The translations under genes and the position numbers were made by a program. The notes beneath the pieces were generated by a model. That model did not search any database and had not been told where the DNA came from. It saw nothing but the letters and a program-made list of their open reading frames with translations. Positions 47,001 through 57,529 of a stretch of DNA of 64,000 nucleotides are shown piece after piece; positions within the stretch are counted from its first letter, which is position 1, and each line of letters opens with the position of its first letter. The stretch is from Rana temporaria (Eukaryota > Chordata > Amphibia > Anura > Ranidae), in assembly GCF_905171775.1 (NCBI RefSeq), contig NC_053491.1, positions 230,343,883 to 230,407,882 of the forward strand, read 5' to 3'.

Positions 47001-47828
47001 ATTCTCCCGAAAATACCATTCCAATTCTTTCTGTACTCTCTCGACCACAACCTCGTCTCTCAACAGACTTTCATCCAATCTCCATTCAGGTAGAATGCGT
47101 TTTTGTATGGATGTGCTTATTTTCATGGTTATAGGGGCGTGGTCTGATAGCGTTATGATTTCACAACTTGCTTCGACCACCCTCTCCAAAAGTCTATGAT
47201 CCACGAGGACGTAGTCGATCCTCGAGTACGTCCCATGCACAGGGGAAAAAAACGTATAGTCTCGGGTCTTGGGGTTAAGGATTCGCCAGACATCCACCAT
47301 TTGGTTTTGTATCATTTGTTTTTTCAGTAGCTTAAGGTGCTCACCGTTATTCCCCTGAGCATGGGACGTACTATCGAGGCTCGGGCACATACAGAAGTTA
47401 AAGTCCCCCATCAGCACCACATGTCCCTCTTCAAAATTTTTTAATTTTCTGAGGATTTTACTCATATATTTAGCCGAATTCACGTTGGGTGCATACACAT
47501 TTGCCAGAGTGTAGTCCTCCTCTCCTAGTTTTATTTTCAAGAACAAGAATCTCCCCTCCGGATCATTCAATCTGTCCACCAGTGTGTATCTAACTCCTCT
47601 TGCAAATCCTATGGCAACCCCCCGAGATCTCGATGAGACTGTATCTCCATAATACCAGACGGGATATTCAGATGAAAACAGCTTTATATTGGACTCTAAG
47701 GTAATGTGGGTCTCTTGTAGGTAGGCTATGTCTACTTTATACTGCGTAAGTTCGGCAAGAATTTTATGTCTCTTAATATGGGAGTTTAGTCCTTTTACAT
47801 TATATGATAAGAACTTAATATCTGTCAT
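44028..47828 (-). CDS. LINE B ORF2p: endonuclease and reverse transcriptase
   Basis: 1,266 codons from the ATG at 47,828, one base after an upstream in-frame-adjacent TAA. N-terminal apurinic-type endonuclease: N10 in LSYNVKGLN, E39 in LQETH, D142/N144 in MGDFNF, SRIDYV at 202-207, and SDHAP at 228-232, all catalytic positions kept. Reverse transcriptase: SGFRPISLLNAD, DAEKAFDRVDW, NGTRQGCPLSP and FADD at 705-708. The C-terminal knuckle CWRGCESRGTMAHLWWDC (1130-1147) is C-x3-C-x7-H-x4-C. Length and order match L1-clade ORF2p (about 1,250-1,300 residues), which nicks target DNA and primes reverse transcription of its own RNA in the nucleus. Translation probably follows ORF1 by reinitiation, since a 307-bp spacer separates them. 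No damage seen. Confidence 0.95.
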   Translation of the reverse strand: MTDIKFLSYNVKGLNSHIKRHKILAELTQYKVDIAYLQETHITLESNIKLFSSEYPVWYYGDTVSSRSRGVAIGFARGVRYTLVDRLNDPEGRFLFLKIKLGEEDYTLANVYAPNVNSAKYMSKILRKLKNFEEGHVVLMGDFNFCMCPSLDSTSHAQGNNGEHLKLLKKQMIQNQMVDVWRILNPKTRDYTFFSPVHGTYSRIDYVLVDHRLLERVVEASCEIITLSDHAPITMKISTSIQKRILPEWRLDESLLRDEVVVERVQKELEWYFRENDKEGITGATLWDAHKAYIRGIFIAEGAKKNKIRRSKLKTLKEEIYRLEQEHKLQGQKRETLRKLTLTRDEYKALAGQETKNFIDRIESERYVWGNKPSKNLARMVRKKKTRNFIEKIRNGDGDLVYATNKIAESFRSYYEKLYNVQQKIRDPAEKQDKIREVLRQTNLPRIEEFEMERMEERISEQEISEVLKITPNGKSPGPDGFTSAYIQRFSTILVPRLCQYFNGLGRDYEMSREALTATITVIKKEGKDNTNCSGFRPISLLNADTKLYAKILAERMKGVMTAIVHPDQVGFIPGREGKDNGVRALLLMEQIKERGTPGLFLSVDAEKAFDRVDWGFLIQTLECIGIGPRMIKWIKTLYFHPCARIKINGSLSAPFEMRNGTRQGCPLSPLLFVLSLEPLLAMVRQNPEIYGIEVGEDEHKLSAFADDILFYISSPRVTLPKLIATLKQYGEVSNFKMNTEKTEILNINILKEEEQYLRKKYNFKWQKEIKYLGIKLANTIKKIYRINFIPLLNEIKREIKNIFNRPISWFGRINVVKMVLIPKILYKFQMVPIYLPPSFIKIINSLIMNYIWNNKKHRVSAQILKRAKKKGGLAVPDIRLYYNASVLSRVIEWAKESQDKRWINIECTLARAQLGRLIWNPPQHRSLHTSTHTITHNAWRIWDRLHKQLKTEFNSPFIDLKENEYFIPGTKEVGGNWITNRTQLKDITLDGKIRTLHDIKYRIGIRALDEWRYLQLVSFVKRLPHPLRSQEDYTLLEQLCSIESSKGNISKIYNYLQKTEELDTLKYIQNWETDLGVPRGKTTIGRILKMTHTSAVDVKTAEMNFKCLTRWYATPDKMAKFRGGESEKCWRGCESRGTMAHLWWDCLKIKAYWKKILALIKIITKKEVEDNPWVVLFHGGEIPEKEYKGSLTPHLLNAAKRLIPIKWRDAKSPQMWEWIDSVEDTYRREKLKYGSYKHKEGEKDIWVPWLEFKKSWRFAENLREE

Positions 47829-48135
47829 TTATCTCTCTTTTTTTTTTTTTTTTTTTCTTTGAGTTTGAAAAGAATTCTTGTGGAGTCGTTCAGATGGTCC
47901 CCCTCCCATTACCCTCCCTTCCCCCACCTCCCTTATCCCCCCCTCCCAATTCCCCATCCCCCCCTCCCCTCCCTGGCCCACTATTGGCCTGGGAGCCGCT
48001 GGTAGAAGACTCGTCATCTTCATCCTCGGCTCCTCTTTCGTGGTGGTGCTCAATGCACTCCATTGACTCCTCCTCCCTCTCCCTCCCCCCCCCCCCCGAT
48101 CAGCCCCCTGATATTCTAGGCTAACCCAAGCCCCA

Positions 48136-49125
48136 CTAGCCCACCCACTCCGGTAAATCTGGAACTGTCAAGTCCATTTTTAAGCAGAAGTCTTTGAGTT
48201 CCTCCGGGAACCTAAGTCGTGCAGTTTTACCCCCCTTTATGCCTATAAGGCACGCCGGAAAACCCCAATGATATTTTATGTTTTGTGCCCGCATCTGCTC
48301 TAAGAGGGGTTTCAGGTGTCTTCTCCTTTCTAGCGTTTCTTTCGACAAATCAGAAAATATCTGTAGTTCAGTCTCTCTATATTTCAGGGGGGGTTTCCCC
48401 CTAAGCCGTCCCCAGATTTCTGCTCTATCGATATAGTTCCTGAAACGTACTACTACATCCCTAGGACCAGATCTTTCTGTTTGTTGGGGGTTCCCGACTC
48501 TGTGAACTCTATCGATCTTGAGGGGCTTGGCTTCTACTGATCTCTCCAGTAGGGGATTAAAAATTGTATTCATGATATCTCTGAGATCTTCATCCCTATC
48601 TTCTACCACCGATCTGATTCTGAGGTTCTGTCGCCTGTTGCGATTCTCCTGGTCCTCGATCCTATATGCAGTCAATCGCTGATTTTCGGTCAGGGCCTTT
48701 ACTTGCTTTTTCAGGGAGTTAATTTCCTGGTCCTGTTCTTCTATTCTCCTTTCCGTCTCGACCACTCTTTCGCACAGCCCTCCGAGATCTATTCTTACCT
48801 TGTTAATTTCTGTCTTTATAATATTTTCCATGACGTTTTCCATCCTCTGCAACATTGCGCTCATCTCTGCCTTTGTAGGGGGATGTGTATCTTGGGCTCG
48901 CTCCTCTGCAATTGTTTGCTCTTGTTCGCTTTCTAGTGTCGTTTCACTTCTAGAGCTCTCCGCACTATCTACCCCTTTCTTTTTATCGCTCTTCTTCTTT
49001 TCAGTCTTCTTTGCGAGTCCTGGACTTTTAAGGGTCCCTTCTTGAGTCATATATTGCTGAATGGAGCTATTCCCCGAATTATTCTTAGATGGTTTAGTAG
49101 TACCGCCTCTCGTAGCTTTATTCAT
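48136..49125 (-). CDS. LINE B ORF1p: RNA-binding coiled-coil protein
   Basis: 329 codons from the ATG at 49,125 (MNKATRGG; A at -3). The frame extends 36 codons further upstream only to a GTG, so that longer start is unlikely. Order: a basic, lysine-rich and serine-rich disordered N-terminus (KKTEKKKSDKKKG), a heptad-patterned coiled coil at about 85-162 (MENVMENIIKTEINKVRIDL), an RRM-like domain starting at NLRIRSV (about 167), and a C-terminal domain with LKYRETELQIFSDLS. This is the L1 ORF1p plan: trimers that coat the element RNA and act as a chaperone. It is open throughout and lies 5' of ORF2 on the same transcript. Confidence 0.92.
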   Translation of the reverse strand: MNKATRGGTTKPSKNNSGNSSIQQYMTQEGTLKSPGLAKKTEKKKSDKKKGVDSAESSRSETTLESEQEQTIAEERAQDTHPPTKAEMSAMLQRMENVMENIIKTEINKVRIDLGGLCERVVETERRIEEQDQEINSLKKQVKALTENQRLTAYRIEDQENRNRRQNLRIRSVVEDRDEDLRDIMNTIFNPLLERSVEAKPLKIDRVHRVGNPQQTERSGPRDVVVRFRNYIDRAEIWGRLRGKPPLKYRETELQIFSDLSKETLERRRHLKPLLEQMRAQNIKYHWGFPACLIGIKGGKTARLRFPEELKDFCLKMDLTVPDLPEWVG

Positions 49126-50853
49126 TTTATTGGAGGGTCTTATTCTCTTCCCCAGTTTGAAAGCAGCAACAAGAGAGAGGTCCGTAAAGAGGGGCCTAAG
49201 AAAGGGGGGACCCCAGTGCGGAGGTGTCACCACTGCCAGTCTACCCCTTTTCTCGTTCAGGTTTTATCTGTACCAATCACTCAATAACTATTATGGTCAG
49301 TCCTGCCGTATCTTCCCGCTTATCCTCTTATGCTGGGTGTGCCAGTGATGTAGTTTAGGGGTATTTTCCTCCTTGCTCTGGAATGTCCACCAAATCAAGT
49401 GGTAGACTGCTATAGGCTAGCCACCTTGTCCGTAACCATTATACCCCCGCCCAGAGTCTCTACACTGGGTTATGCTCCCCTACAGTCCTGTGGAATTTTA
49501 TACTATGGCCACACAATGTATGAGGGTTTTGCACTCCTTAGTCAGTTCAAGGCTTCACACCATTTTATCTCTCTTCCTCTTTGGTCACTGCGTTACATCG
49601 CGGTCCAGACTAACTTATACGGACTCCCAGGATCAAGGCAATTATTGCATTATGCCACAGCCCCTAATCCTTATCAGTACTCCCAAGATCAAAGGAAATG
49701 TTTGCATATTATCACAGTTCCCTAAGATAAGGCACATATTGCATTATGTTGCAGTCCAGATTAAGTCTCAGTTCTCTCAAAATTAAGACTGGTAGTATAA
49801 ATATTTCGGGGGGGACATAAAGACAGGGGAGCTCTTAATATTTCATTTCCCTGTCTCCCGTTCTAGGGCACTGTCTTAAGCGCAGGAATTTTACCAGCCT
49901 TATACCCGCCTCACTCAGTCACCTGTAGGATTTTCACAGATGATGTCCAAAAAGCTTAAGCATTTATGACCCTCCTTTGTAACATTGAAATTCCTCCTCG
50001 TCAGGCCACTCAATCTCCGGTGCCTAGTTCACAGGTTCTGCCCGGAATCTCTGCCTAGCGTCCGTCCCTTGGGCTGCCTATCCAGGGGGATTAACTAATT
50101 AGAATCTTCTTGCGCATCTGTCAATTACAGTTCCCTTTTCAAAATATATCAGAAGGTGATAGTTATGCCATTAGTATGACTAGCTTCATTAATTTTCACG
50201 GCAGATCCTTCATTACAGCAGAACTAAAAATAATATGTCCATTGCTTCATTAAATTTCACAGCAGACCCTTCCTTACAGCAGAGCTATAAATACTATGTC
50301 CATTGACCATATGTTTCTGTCGATCTCCCCAGAAGCTCTTTCAATTTATACCTCACGAATGGGATTTAGCTGATTACCCAGTTCCTTCACACCAAACCAG
50401 ACAAGTTATGAAAGGGGGGGGGGGTATCCCCGGGGGGGAGGGGGGGGAGGGGGGGATCGGGAAGGCACCCGACCCAACTCGGCTCTACTGAGCGTCTCAC
50501 CCAACCTCAGGACCCACGCATTGAGCCCGCCTTGCTGCTCCGACTTCCTCTGCTGCTCTCTTCCTCCTCGTATGCAGCAGCTGTGCCTGAGCCCGCGGGA
50601 TCGCCGCTGTCGCCACCTGTTCACCTGCGTCCCAGGTGCATCCTGGGTCTCGGGTCCTGACTTGGCAAGGATCGTATTTTGCGGGGTTACGTCTCCGGCT
50701 CCGGTCTTCAGGATGTCAGCCTCTCACGCTGTCATCCTCCGGACGGCTGCTGGTATCTTCGGATCCCCGCCGCTCGCTGCCTCGCGCCATGGAGTGCTCC
50801 GGCACCTCCCACCCTCACCACGTCACGTCCTTCACGTCCGCATCACGCCACAA
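49126..50853 (-). promoter_or_regulatory. LINE B 5' UTR with probable internal promoter
   Basis: About 1.7 kb upstream of ORF1. The first 300-400 bp of the element (50,853-50,450) are clearly more GC- and CpG-rich than the rest, as expected for an internal promoter of a full-length LINE; the remainder is AT-moderate. A G/C-homopolymer tract lies at 50,414-50,455. No core promoter motif is claimed. Presence of this region shows that reverse transcription ran to the 5' end. Confidence 0.55.
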
Positions 50854-50874
50854 GTATTGTATTGTCTTATTAAG

Positions 50875-50905
<31 letters not shown>

Positions 50906-51371
50906 CTCTTCTCTTCTCCTAATTCTTCTCTCCGGCCTGAGGATAGACGGCTGGAGGAGGGGAATGGGGGAAGAAGGGGGTCTAGAGGTAGGGATAAGGG
51001 GGGAGGGAAAGGGGGGATAAAATGAGGAAGGAAGTGCTGCGGGAATAAGGAGGGAATTAGTACTTTAGATAAAGAATAAATGGATATTTAGTGGGAGATG
51101 GAATACTCGGGTAGTCTGAAATTTAGTTTAGAAGTAGAAAGTATTTGGTCTATTATAGAGGAATGGATTGAAACTAGTAGTGATACAGATATTATGAATA
51201 GTAAATAGAGTTGAAGAGAGAGAATAAATATAATTTCCATACATATGTTGATGTATAGGACTATGCTTAGTCCTCTTCTTATGTTTCCTGTATCACTTTC
51301 TTGCTTTTTTTTCTTGGAAAAGAAACGAAATAAAAAGGAAAATTAAAAAAAAAATAAATTTTTCATTATAT

Positions 51372-51998
51372 TTTTCTTTTTGGATAATTTTAATTTTATT
51401 GACAAAACAAATGTCAATTTTTTTTTTACATTATTAACCACTTACTTACCAGCAGTAATGGTTGGACGTGTGAAACACAGACGTTCTGTTTAAATTGTCA
51501 TTCTCACAAGGTTATTAATTCTACCAAGAAATTATCATGATGGTATTATGTCAAAAGTACTACACTCCCATTTTGCGGGTGATTTCTATTGATTTTCAAG
51601 ACGTTCATGTAACGCAATCGGTATTTTAATTTCATGTAAATATTTGTTTTTGTCAACCAATAAATGTAACTATTTTGTAAGATCACATGTCTCCGTAAAT
51701 ATGTTTCATATGCATAGACTGTGGTAAATAGATTGATTTTGTATCTTAAAGATATCCCTGTTAAAAACAATAAATACTGTGTGAGAAAACTGTCCATAAA
51801 AAGCACAGCAAGAAGGATGTCAGCTATCTCTGGCCCTGGAGGTTCTCATTAGACCGAAGGAGGCCTGGGACCTTGCTACACTAAAATTACTCGGTGTAGC
51901 AAGATCCCAGGACAGGTAAATGCTCTTATATTAAAAGTCAGCAGCTACAGCATTTGTAGCTGCTGACTTTTTTTTTTTTTTTTTGAGGGAGCTCCTCT
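51372..51998. other. Non-coding stretch with repeat fragments
   Basis: TTAACCACTTACTTACC at about 51,434 looks like a lone end of the piggyBac-like family. 51,926-51,990 has the 'gtcagcagctacag' hairpin tail also seen at 6,127. No gene. Confidence 0.4.
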
Positions 51999-52544
51999 TT
52001 AACCTGTTCCTTACCGAGCAATAGTCAAATGACGTCGGCAGGAACCTTCCCTCCCTCCGGATGGACGTCATATGACGTCCACCACTTCTCGCCGCTACTG
52101 CGGACCCCTGGGGGCCCGCATCGCGGCGATCGAGGAGGAGGCATGTCCCTCGGACACAGCCCATCCCCGCACAGCACAGCCCATCCCCGATCCGGCTCTT
52201 TACCATGTGACCGGCTGTATTCAATCACAGCCGGTCACTTTGCATTGGTCCGGCGTGCACGCCGCTCGGGGGCGCGCAGCGCGGCGATCGGGGACAAGGC
52301 TCGTCCCTTGGACAAAGCCCAGCCCCGATCAGGGTAAAGAGCCAATGAAATTTGTCTCTTTACCACGTGACCGGCTGTGTCCAATCACAGCCGGTCACAA
52401 GTGTAAACAAAGCAGACTGTAACTGCTGTTGCTGTGTTCTCCTCCTCACACACTGATCCTGTGTGAGAAGGAGAAATCAGAAACAGTGAGTTACAGTGTT
52501 ACAAGTGTCACCTACTGTGCCCAGATTGCCCCCCCCCGGAATAA

Positions 52545-52765
52545 AGAGTACCTGTCACCCCCCATCAACAGTACCAGAGTACCTGTCACCCCCCCCCATC
52601 AAGAGTACCCGAGTACCCATCACCTCCATCAGGAGTACCTGAGTACCAGTCACCTCCATCAGGAGTACCTGAGTACCCTTCACCTCAATCAGGAGTACCC
52701 GTCACCTCCATCAGTAGTACCCGAGTACCCGTCACCTCCATCAGTATTACCCGTCACCCCATCTA
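52545..52765. repeat. GAGTACC minisatellite in piggyBac 5' region
   Basis: About seven units of 24-33 bp built on ATCAGGAGTACCTGAGTACC plus CGTCACCTCC. Sits between the left end and the transposase start. Confidence 0.85.
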
Positions 52766-52863
52766 AGTACCTGTCCCCAGCAGTGCCTGACGTGCAGCCA
52801 ATTTCTAGCTGACATACAGCCCATTAGTCCTTGTCGTGCAGCCCTCTCATACAGCCAGCCACC

Positions 52864-55135
52864 ATGTCCAAAAGATTATACACCCCAGAAGAGGCATACC
52901 AAATGCTAGCCCAGACCGATGAGAGCAGCGGGGAGCTCTCAACGCCCCAGTACAGTTCTAATTCAAGTTCCGATTCTGGTTCGCAATATGAGCCCCCCGA
53001 AGGCAGTATATCTGAATCAGAGGAGGAAGTAGTCCGTCCAAAAAAGAGACGGTCTGTACCCCAGGCAGCTACCAGCAGCGCCGGACACCCCAATGGCCAA
53101 TCAGCAAATGCCAATGGCACTAGACCCCAGGAGGAAAGGCCAAGTACAAGCACTTCTAGACCCCAGGAGGAAAAGCCCAGTACCAGCTCTGAAATTCCAC
53201 GCCAAAGAATTAGGGCCCAAACCCATCTTCCACAATCCCCCCTTTCATAGCACACCCAGGTGTGCAGGCCAACACTGAAGGTTTCTCTAAAATCGATTAT
53301 TTAAATACATTTTTCCCTGATGAGTTACTTCACAGCATCTTAGGCCCCGTACACACGACCGTATCTATCCGCTGATATTTGACAGTTCCAGCGGATCGAT
53401 TCGGTCGTGTGTAGGCCCGAGCGGACAATTGTCCGGCGGATCGGACAGTTTCCAGCGGACCAAAATTGGATAGCATGCTAACCAATCTGTCCGCTGGAAA
53501 TCTACCTGTCGGACGTGTTCGGTCGTCTGTACAGACTCACCGGACACGTCCGACCGACCACCATCCCCCGCATGCGTCGTACTGAATCGACGCATGCGTG
53601 GAAGCTTTAAACTTCAAGGCCGCCCACGTCATCGGCGCGGCGACGCCCCACGTATTGTTTACGTGCGGATTTCTGTCTGATGGTGTGTACAACCATCAGA
53701 CAGAAATCCGGCAGCCGGCGGACCGTTTTCAGCGGATAGATCCGATGGTGTGTACGGGGCCTTAGACCAAACAAATGTTTTTGCCCGTCATTACATACAA
53801 ACCAACCCCAACTCATGCTATGCCCGCCCTTTTATATGGAGACCCCTAACAATTCAGGAGCTTAGATTGTTTTTAGGCCTTACGCTAACCATGGGGCTTA
53901 CAAAAAAAAATTAATTACATTCATATTCGTCTAAAAAGCCCATCCACCATATGCCAATTTTTTCCGCTGCGATGCCCAGGTCCCGCTATGATCATGCGGT
54001 TTTTGCATTTCAGTGACAACTCACAGTGCCCCCCCCCCCCCCCCCCCCCCCCCGAAATCATCCGGACTTTGATAAATTGTATAAAATTTGCCCCCTAATA
54101 GATTTTTTTAATAAGAGGTTTGCCAAACTTTACATCCCTGAACAGAACATCTCTGTGGACGAATCCCTGGTCCATTTCACAGGCCGCCTGGGAATTAAGC
54201 AGTATATTCCCAGTAAGAGGGCGAGGTACAGCTTGAAGCTAAACAAGCTCTGCGAAAGCTCCTTAGGCTATGTGAATGCCTTTCGTGTGTACGAAGGCAA
54301 AGACTACCAGCTCCAGCCCCCTGAGTGTCCATCGTATATGGGAATAAGCGGGAAAAGTGTATGGGAGTTGGCATTCCCACTCTTCCAAAAGGGGTATCAC
54401 ATATACATGGACAATTACACCAGTCTGCCCCTTTTTCGCCACCTATTCCTGAATAAAACTTGGCCTGTGGTACTGCACGTAAAAAAAACAGGAAAAGCTT
54501 CCCACAGTGTCTAGTTACCACAAGGCTACAAAGGGGGGAATCGGCAAGCCTGAGGAACGAAGAAGTTTTGGCCGTGAAGTGGAGGGATAAGAAAGACGTT
54601 TACATCATGTCCACTATCCACAATGACACCTCAGTGGAACTTCACAGGAGACGCGGTACCGTTCAAAAGCCTTGCTCTATCAACGAATACAATAAGTTCA
54701 TGGTGGGGTGGATTTAAATGATCAAATGCTGCAGTCCAATCTTTCAACATGCAAGTCCCTCTTTTGGTACAAAAAAGTTGCAATATACTTCATACACATG
54801 GCCCTTTATAATGCATATGTCACTTATCAAGAAACAACGGAAATGCCCATCCCCCTTATCAGATGTATTGAAAATATTGTCACTGCCCTGATCTATCAGC
54901 AAGGCTCCCCCCAGAAAGCATTCGCTCCGATTGTGTCAGCAGACTGCATGAGCGCCATTTTTCTGACAATATTCCACCACCAGCAACCGGAAGAAGACGC
55001 CAATTTTTTTTTCGGATGTGCAGCAAAAGTGGAATTAGGAAAGACACCAGTTTCCATTGTCCCGACTGTCCCTCCCAACCTGGCCTATGTATCGGACAAT
55101 GCTTCAGGCGATATCACACTCTCGAAGACTATTAA
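52864..55135 (+). pseudogene. piggyBac (PGBD4-like) transposase, frameshifted
   Basis: The ATG at 52,864 begins MSKRLYTPEEAYQML with an acidic serine-rich N-terminus, as in PGBD4-like proteins. The frame is lost near 53,245, resumes in another frame (GFSKIDYLNTFFPDELL), is split by a MITE (53,343-53,761), resumes as TIQELRLFLGL, and passes a C-homopolymer at 54,031-54,053. It then runs through NISVDESLVHFTGRL (first catalytic Asp), YHIYMDNYTSLPLF (second Asp), two frameshifts, and DLNDQMLQ (third Asp). The C-terminal cysteine/histidine domain is readable in yet another frame (MCSKSGIRKDTSFHCPDC), ending at the stop 55,133-55,135. All three catalytic Asp codons survive, but at least five lesions preclude a product. 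The enzyme would cut and paste at TTAA. Confidence 0.85.
53343..53761. mobile_element. TTA MITE inside the piggyBac transposase
   Basis: GGCCCCGTACACACGACCG opens and GGTGTGTACGGGGCC closes a 419-bp element with TTA on both sides (53,340-53,342; 53,762-53,764). The coding sequence resumes directly after it, so one TTA and the element can be seen as an insertion. Internal CAGCGGA/TCCGCTG words pair between arms. Confidence 0.85.
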
Positions 55136-55255
55136 CCCAAATTTCTAATAGACTGCCATTTCCTCAGTTTCAATTTCTATGCTGATTATTTCCCTGCTGC
55201 CTCAACCAACCAACCTAATGCCTCAACTCAACTGACCCTGGCCTGTTTATCGACT

Positions 55256-55500
55256 ATGCCTCTGCATGGCCCCTGCATTGTTTATCCGCCCTGTTTCTGC
55301 CTTTCACGTGAACCGACCCTGGACTGTTTCTCGACTATACCTCTGCCTGCCGCCTGCATTGTTTATCCGCCATGTTTCTTCCTTTCACGTGAACCGACCC
55401 TGGACTGTTTCTCGACTATACCTCTGCCTGCCGCCTGCATTGTTTATCCGCCATGTTTCTGCCTTTCACGTGAACTGACCCTGGACTGTATAAACTATGC
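55256..55500. repeat. 81-bp minisatellite in piggyBac 3' region
   Basis: Three near-identical 81-bp units ('cattgtttatccgcc', 'cctttcacgtgaaccgacc'), followed by weaker copies to about 55,600. The matching open frames are artefacts. Confidence 0.9.
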
Positions 55501-57040
55501 CTCTGCCTACTGTCTATTTCTGCCTTTTACCTGCACTGACCTCGGCTTGTTGACCATGTTTTTGCCTGCCCCTTGGACTGATCTTTCACCCTGCTACACA
55601 GGGGTCTCACATATGTGAGGGGCTCCAGAATAGTGTTCGGAGTTCAGAAAAACAGTTTTTGGTTTTCTGTGTTCCCAGAACAGGGTCTGGTTTCCCGGAG
55701 GCTTCAAAGCAATTTGGGTGGGAGAAGCCTCTACCCCTGTCCCCATTCTTTCCTGACCGAGGCCCTAAACTTGATGGTCCTGCCTGCTGCCTGGACCAAT
55801 ACTTTGGCTGCATTAACCATATCTCTGCCTGCTGCCTGTACTATGGACAGTATTCCTGCCTGCTGCATGGACGATCCTTTCGCTGCTGCTGACCACATCC
55901 GCCTGCTACCTGGACCGATGCTCTGCTCTGTAGTCCACTGCACTTCTAAAACCGTAGGTAATCTTTTCTTGATTTTTGCTCAGAAGAATGTATTTTGGTT
56001 TGTAATTGGTATGTACAGTACATGCTATGGGTTAGAAATATGAAGGACCTTCAACAATGTCATAGGTTGGCAGGAATTTATGTGTGTAATTTATGCTCCT
56101 AGAACGCCTGTAGGTGCTACTTCAATGTTGGACCTCTGTATGTGGCCAGACTATGTAAAAGTCTCACACATTTGGTATCGTTCTACTCAGGACTCGGAGG
56201 AGTAGTAGAATGTATTTTGGTGTTATTTTTGCTATGTACATGCTGTGTGTTAGAAATATCTTATAAATGGACAACTTTGTGTAAAAAAAAATGTGTTTTT
56301 ATTTTTTTCCACATTTTCCAAAAACTTCTGGAAAAAAATGAACCGTTCAAAAGACTCATTATGCCTCATAGATTATATGTTGGGGTGTTAGCTTTCCAAA
56401 ATGGGGTCATTTTGCAGGCGGTTCCATTGTCCTAGTGCTCCAGAGCAAAAAAACAACTATTCTTAATTTTCCCAAGAATTGTGGAAAAAAATTACAACTT
56501 CAATAAATTCACCATGCCTCTTACTAAATACATTGGAATGTCTACTTTCCAAAATGGGGTCATTTGGGGGGTATTTGTACTTTCCTGGCTTGTTAGGATC
56601 TCAAGAAATGAGATAGGACGTCAGTACAGGTGTGATCAGATGTGATAATTTTTCAATTATTTGCACCATAGCTTGTGTATACTCTATAACGTTAACAGAG
56701 ACCAAATAATACACACTAATTTGGGCTAATTTTACCAAAGATATGTAGCAGTATACATTTTGGGCCAAATTTATGAAGAAAATGGGGTTTTTTTGCAAAA
56801 TTTTAAGATAGAAACTAAAATAAAAGTGTTTTTTTTTTCAAAAATGTCTCTTTTTTTGCTTATATTGCAAAAAATTAAAAACCCAGCGGTGATTAAATAG
56901 CACCAAAATAAAGCTCTGTTTGTGAGAACAAAATTATAAAAAAAATTATTGGATACAATGTAGCATGACTGAGTAATTGTCATTCAAATTGTGAGAGCAC
57001 TGAAAGCTGAAAATTAGTCTGGGCAGGAAGGGTGTATTAA

Positions 57041-57497
57041 AGCGGGGGTTCACCCAAAAAAAAAAATTTTTAACATTACATTGAGCAGAGTTGTGATAAT
57101 GACATTATGCTGACCTTTTTAATTTTTATTGCCGTACAGACCGTTTTATCTATATTTTCACCGCGGCTTCCGGGTATGTAATCTGTGGGACTGGGCATTC
57201 CTAATTGATTGACATGCTTCCGACCGGCGCATACAGCTCGTCACCGAAAGAAGCCGAACGTTGGTGCGCAGGCGCCGTATAGAGCCGACTCGCAGTCCGG
57301 CTTCTTTCGGCAACTCATGACGCGCTGTATGCGCCGGTCGGAAGCATGTTAATCAATTAGGAACGCCCAGTCCCGCAGATTACATAATATAGATAAAACG
57401 GCATGTACGGCAATAAAAATAAAAAGGTCAGCATAATGTCATTATCACAACTCGGATCACTGTAATGTTAGAATTTTTTTTGGGGTGAATCCCTGAT
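57041..57497. mobile_element. Palindromic MITE, family P1, copy 4
   Basis: Flanked by TTAA (57,037-57,040; 57,498-57,501). Opens AGCGGGGGTTCACCC; the right end GGGGTGAATCCCTGAT is diverged. The centre GTGCGCAGGCGCCGTATAG is conserved. Arms pair via 'ggtcagcataatgtcattat' and its complement. Lies inside the piggyBac element. Confidence 0.8.
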
Positions 57498-57529
57498 TTA
57501 ATGCCCTGTATTGAAGTGGTTAAGCAGTG

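Larger units (their letters stand above)
43559..50853 (-). mobile_element. Full-length L1-like LINE (B), both ORFs intact
   Basis: A 7.3-kb minus-strand element bounded by an exact 15-bp duplication GTATTGTATTGTCTT (43,544-43,558 and 50,854-50,868). In order: 5' UTR (50,853-49,126), ORF1 (49,125-48,136), inter-ORF spacer of 307 bp, ORF2 (47,828-44,028), 3' UTR and poly(A). Neither ORF has a stop or frameshift. It belongs to the L1/Tx1 group by its ORF2 motifs. Full length, open ORFs and a perfect duplication make it a candidate recently active element. Confidence 0.92.
41178..51354 (+). mobile_element. 5'-truncated L1-like LINE (A), split by a second LINE
   Basis: A 17-bp duplication TAAATTTTTCATTATAT flanks the whole interval (41,161-41,177 and 51,355-51,371), showing that 41,178-43,558 and 50,869-51,354 were one insertion with an A-rich 3' tail. 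LINE B entered its 3' UTR 89 bp after the ORF2 stop. The junction TT|AAAT at the left is close to the L1 endonuclease target consensus. Confidence 0.85.
52003..57519 (+). mobile_element. piggyBac transposon, decayed, carrying two MITEs
   Basis: TTAA (51,999-52,002) then CCTGTTCCTTACC at the left; TTGAAGTGG then TTAA (57,520-57,523) at the right, so the ends CCWSTT are inverted. It encodes a broken transposase and has a long 3' region whose 'caccaaaataaagctctgttt' matches the interior of the non-autonomous elements at 4.8 and 21.3 kb. P1 copy 4 sits near its right end at an internal TTAA; a TTA MITE sits in the transposase. Confidence 0.75.

Noticed and set aside
45286..47199. Several plus-strand frames of 70-180 codons
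   Set aside because: Antisense shadows of the intact LINE B ORF2.
47829..48053. 74-codon minus-strand frame between LINE ORFs
   Set aside because: Low-complexity Gly/Glu/Lys translation of a purine-rich spacer; no homology to any LINE protein.
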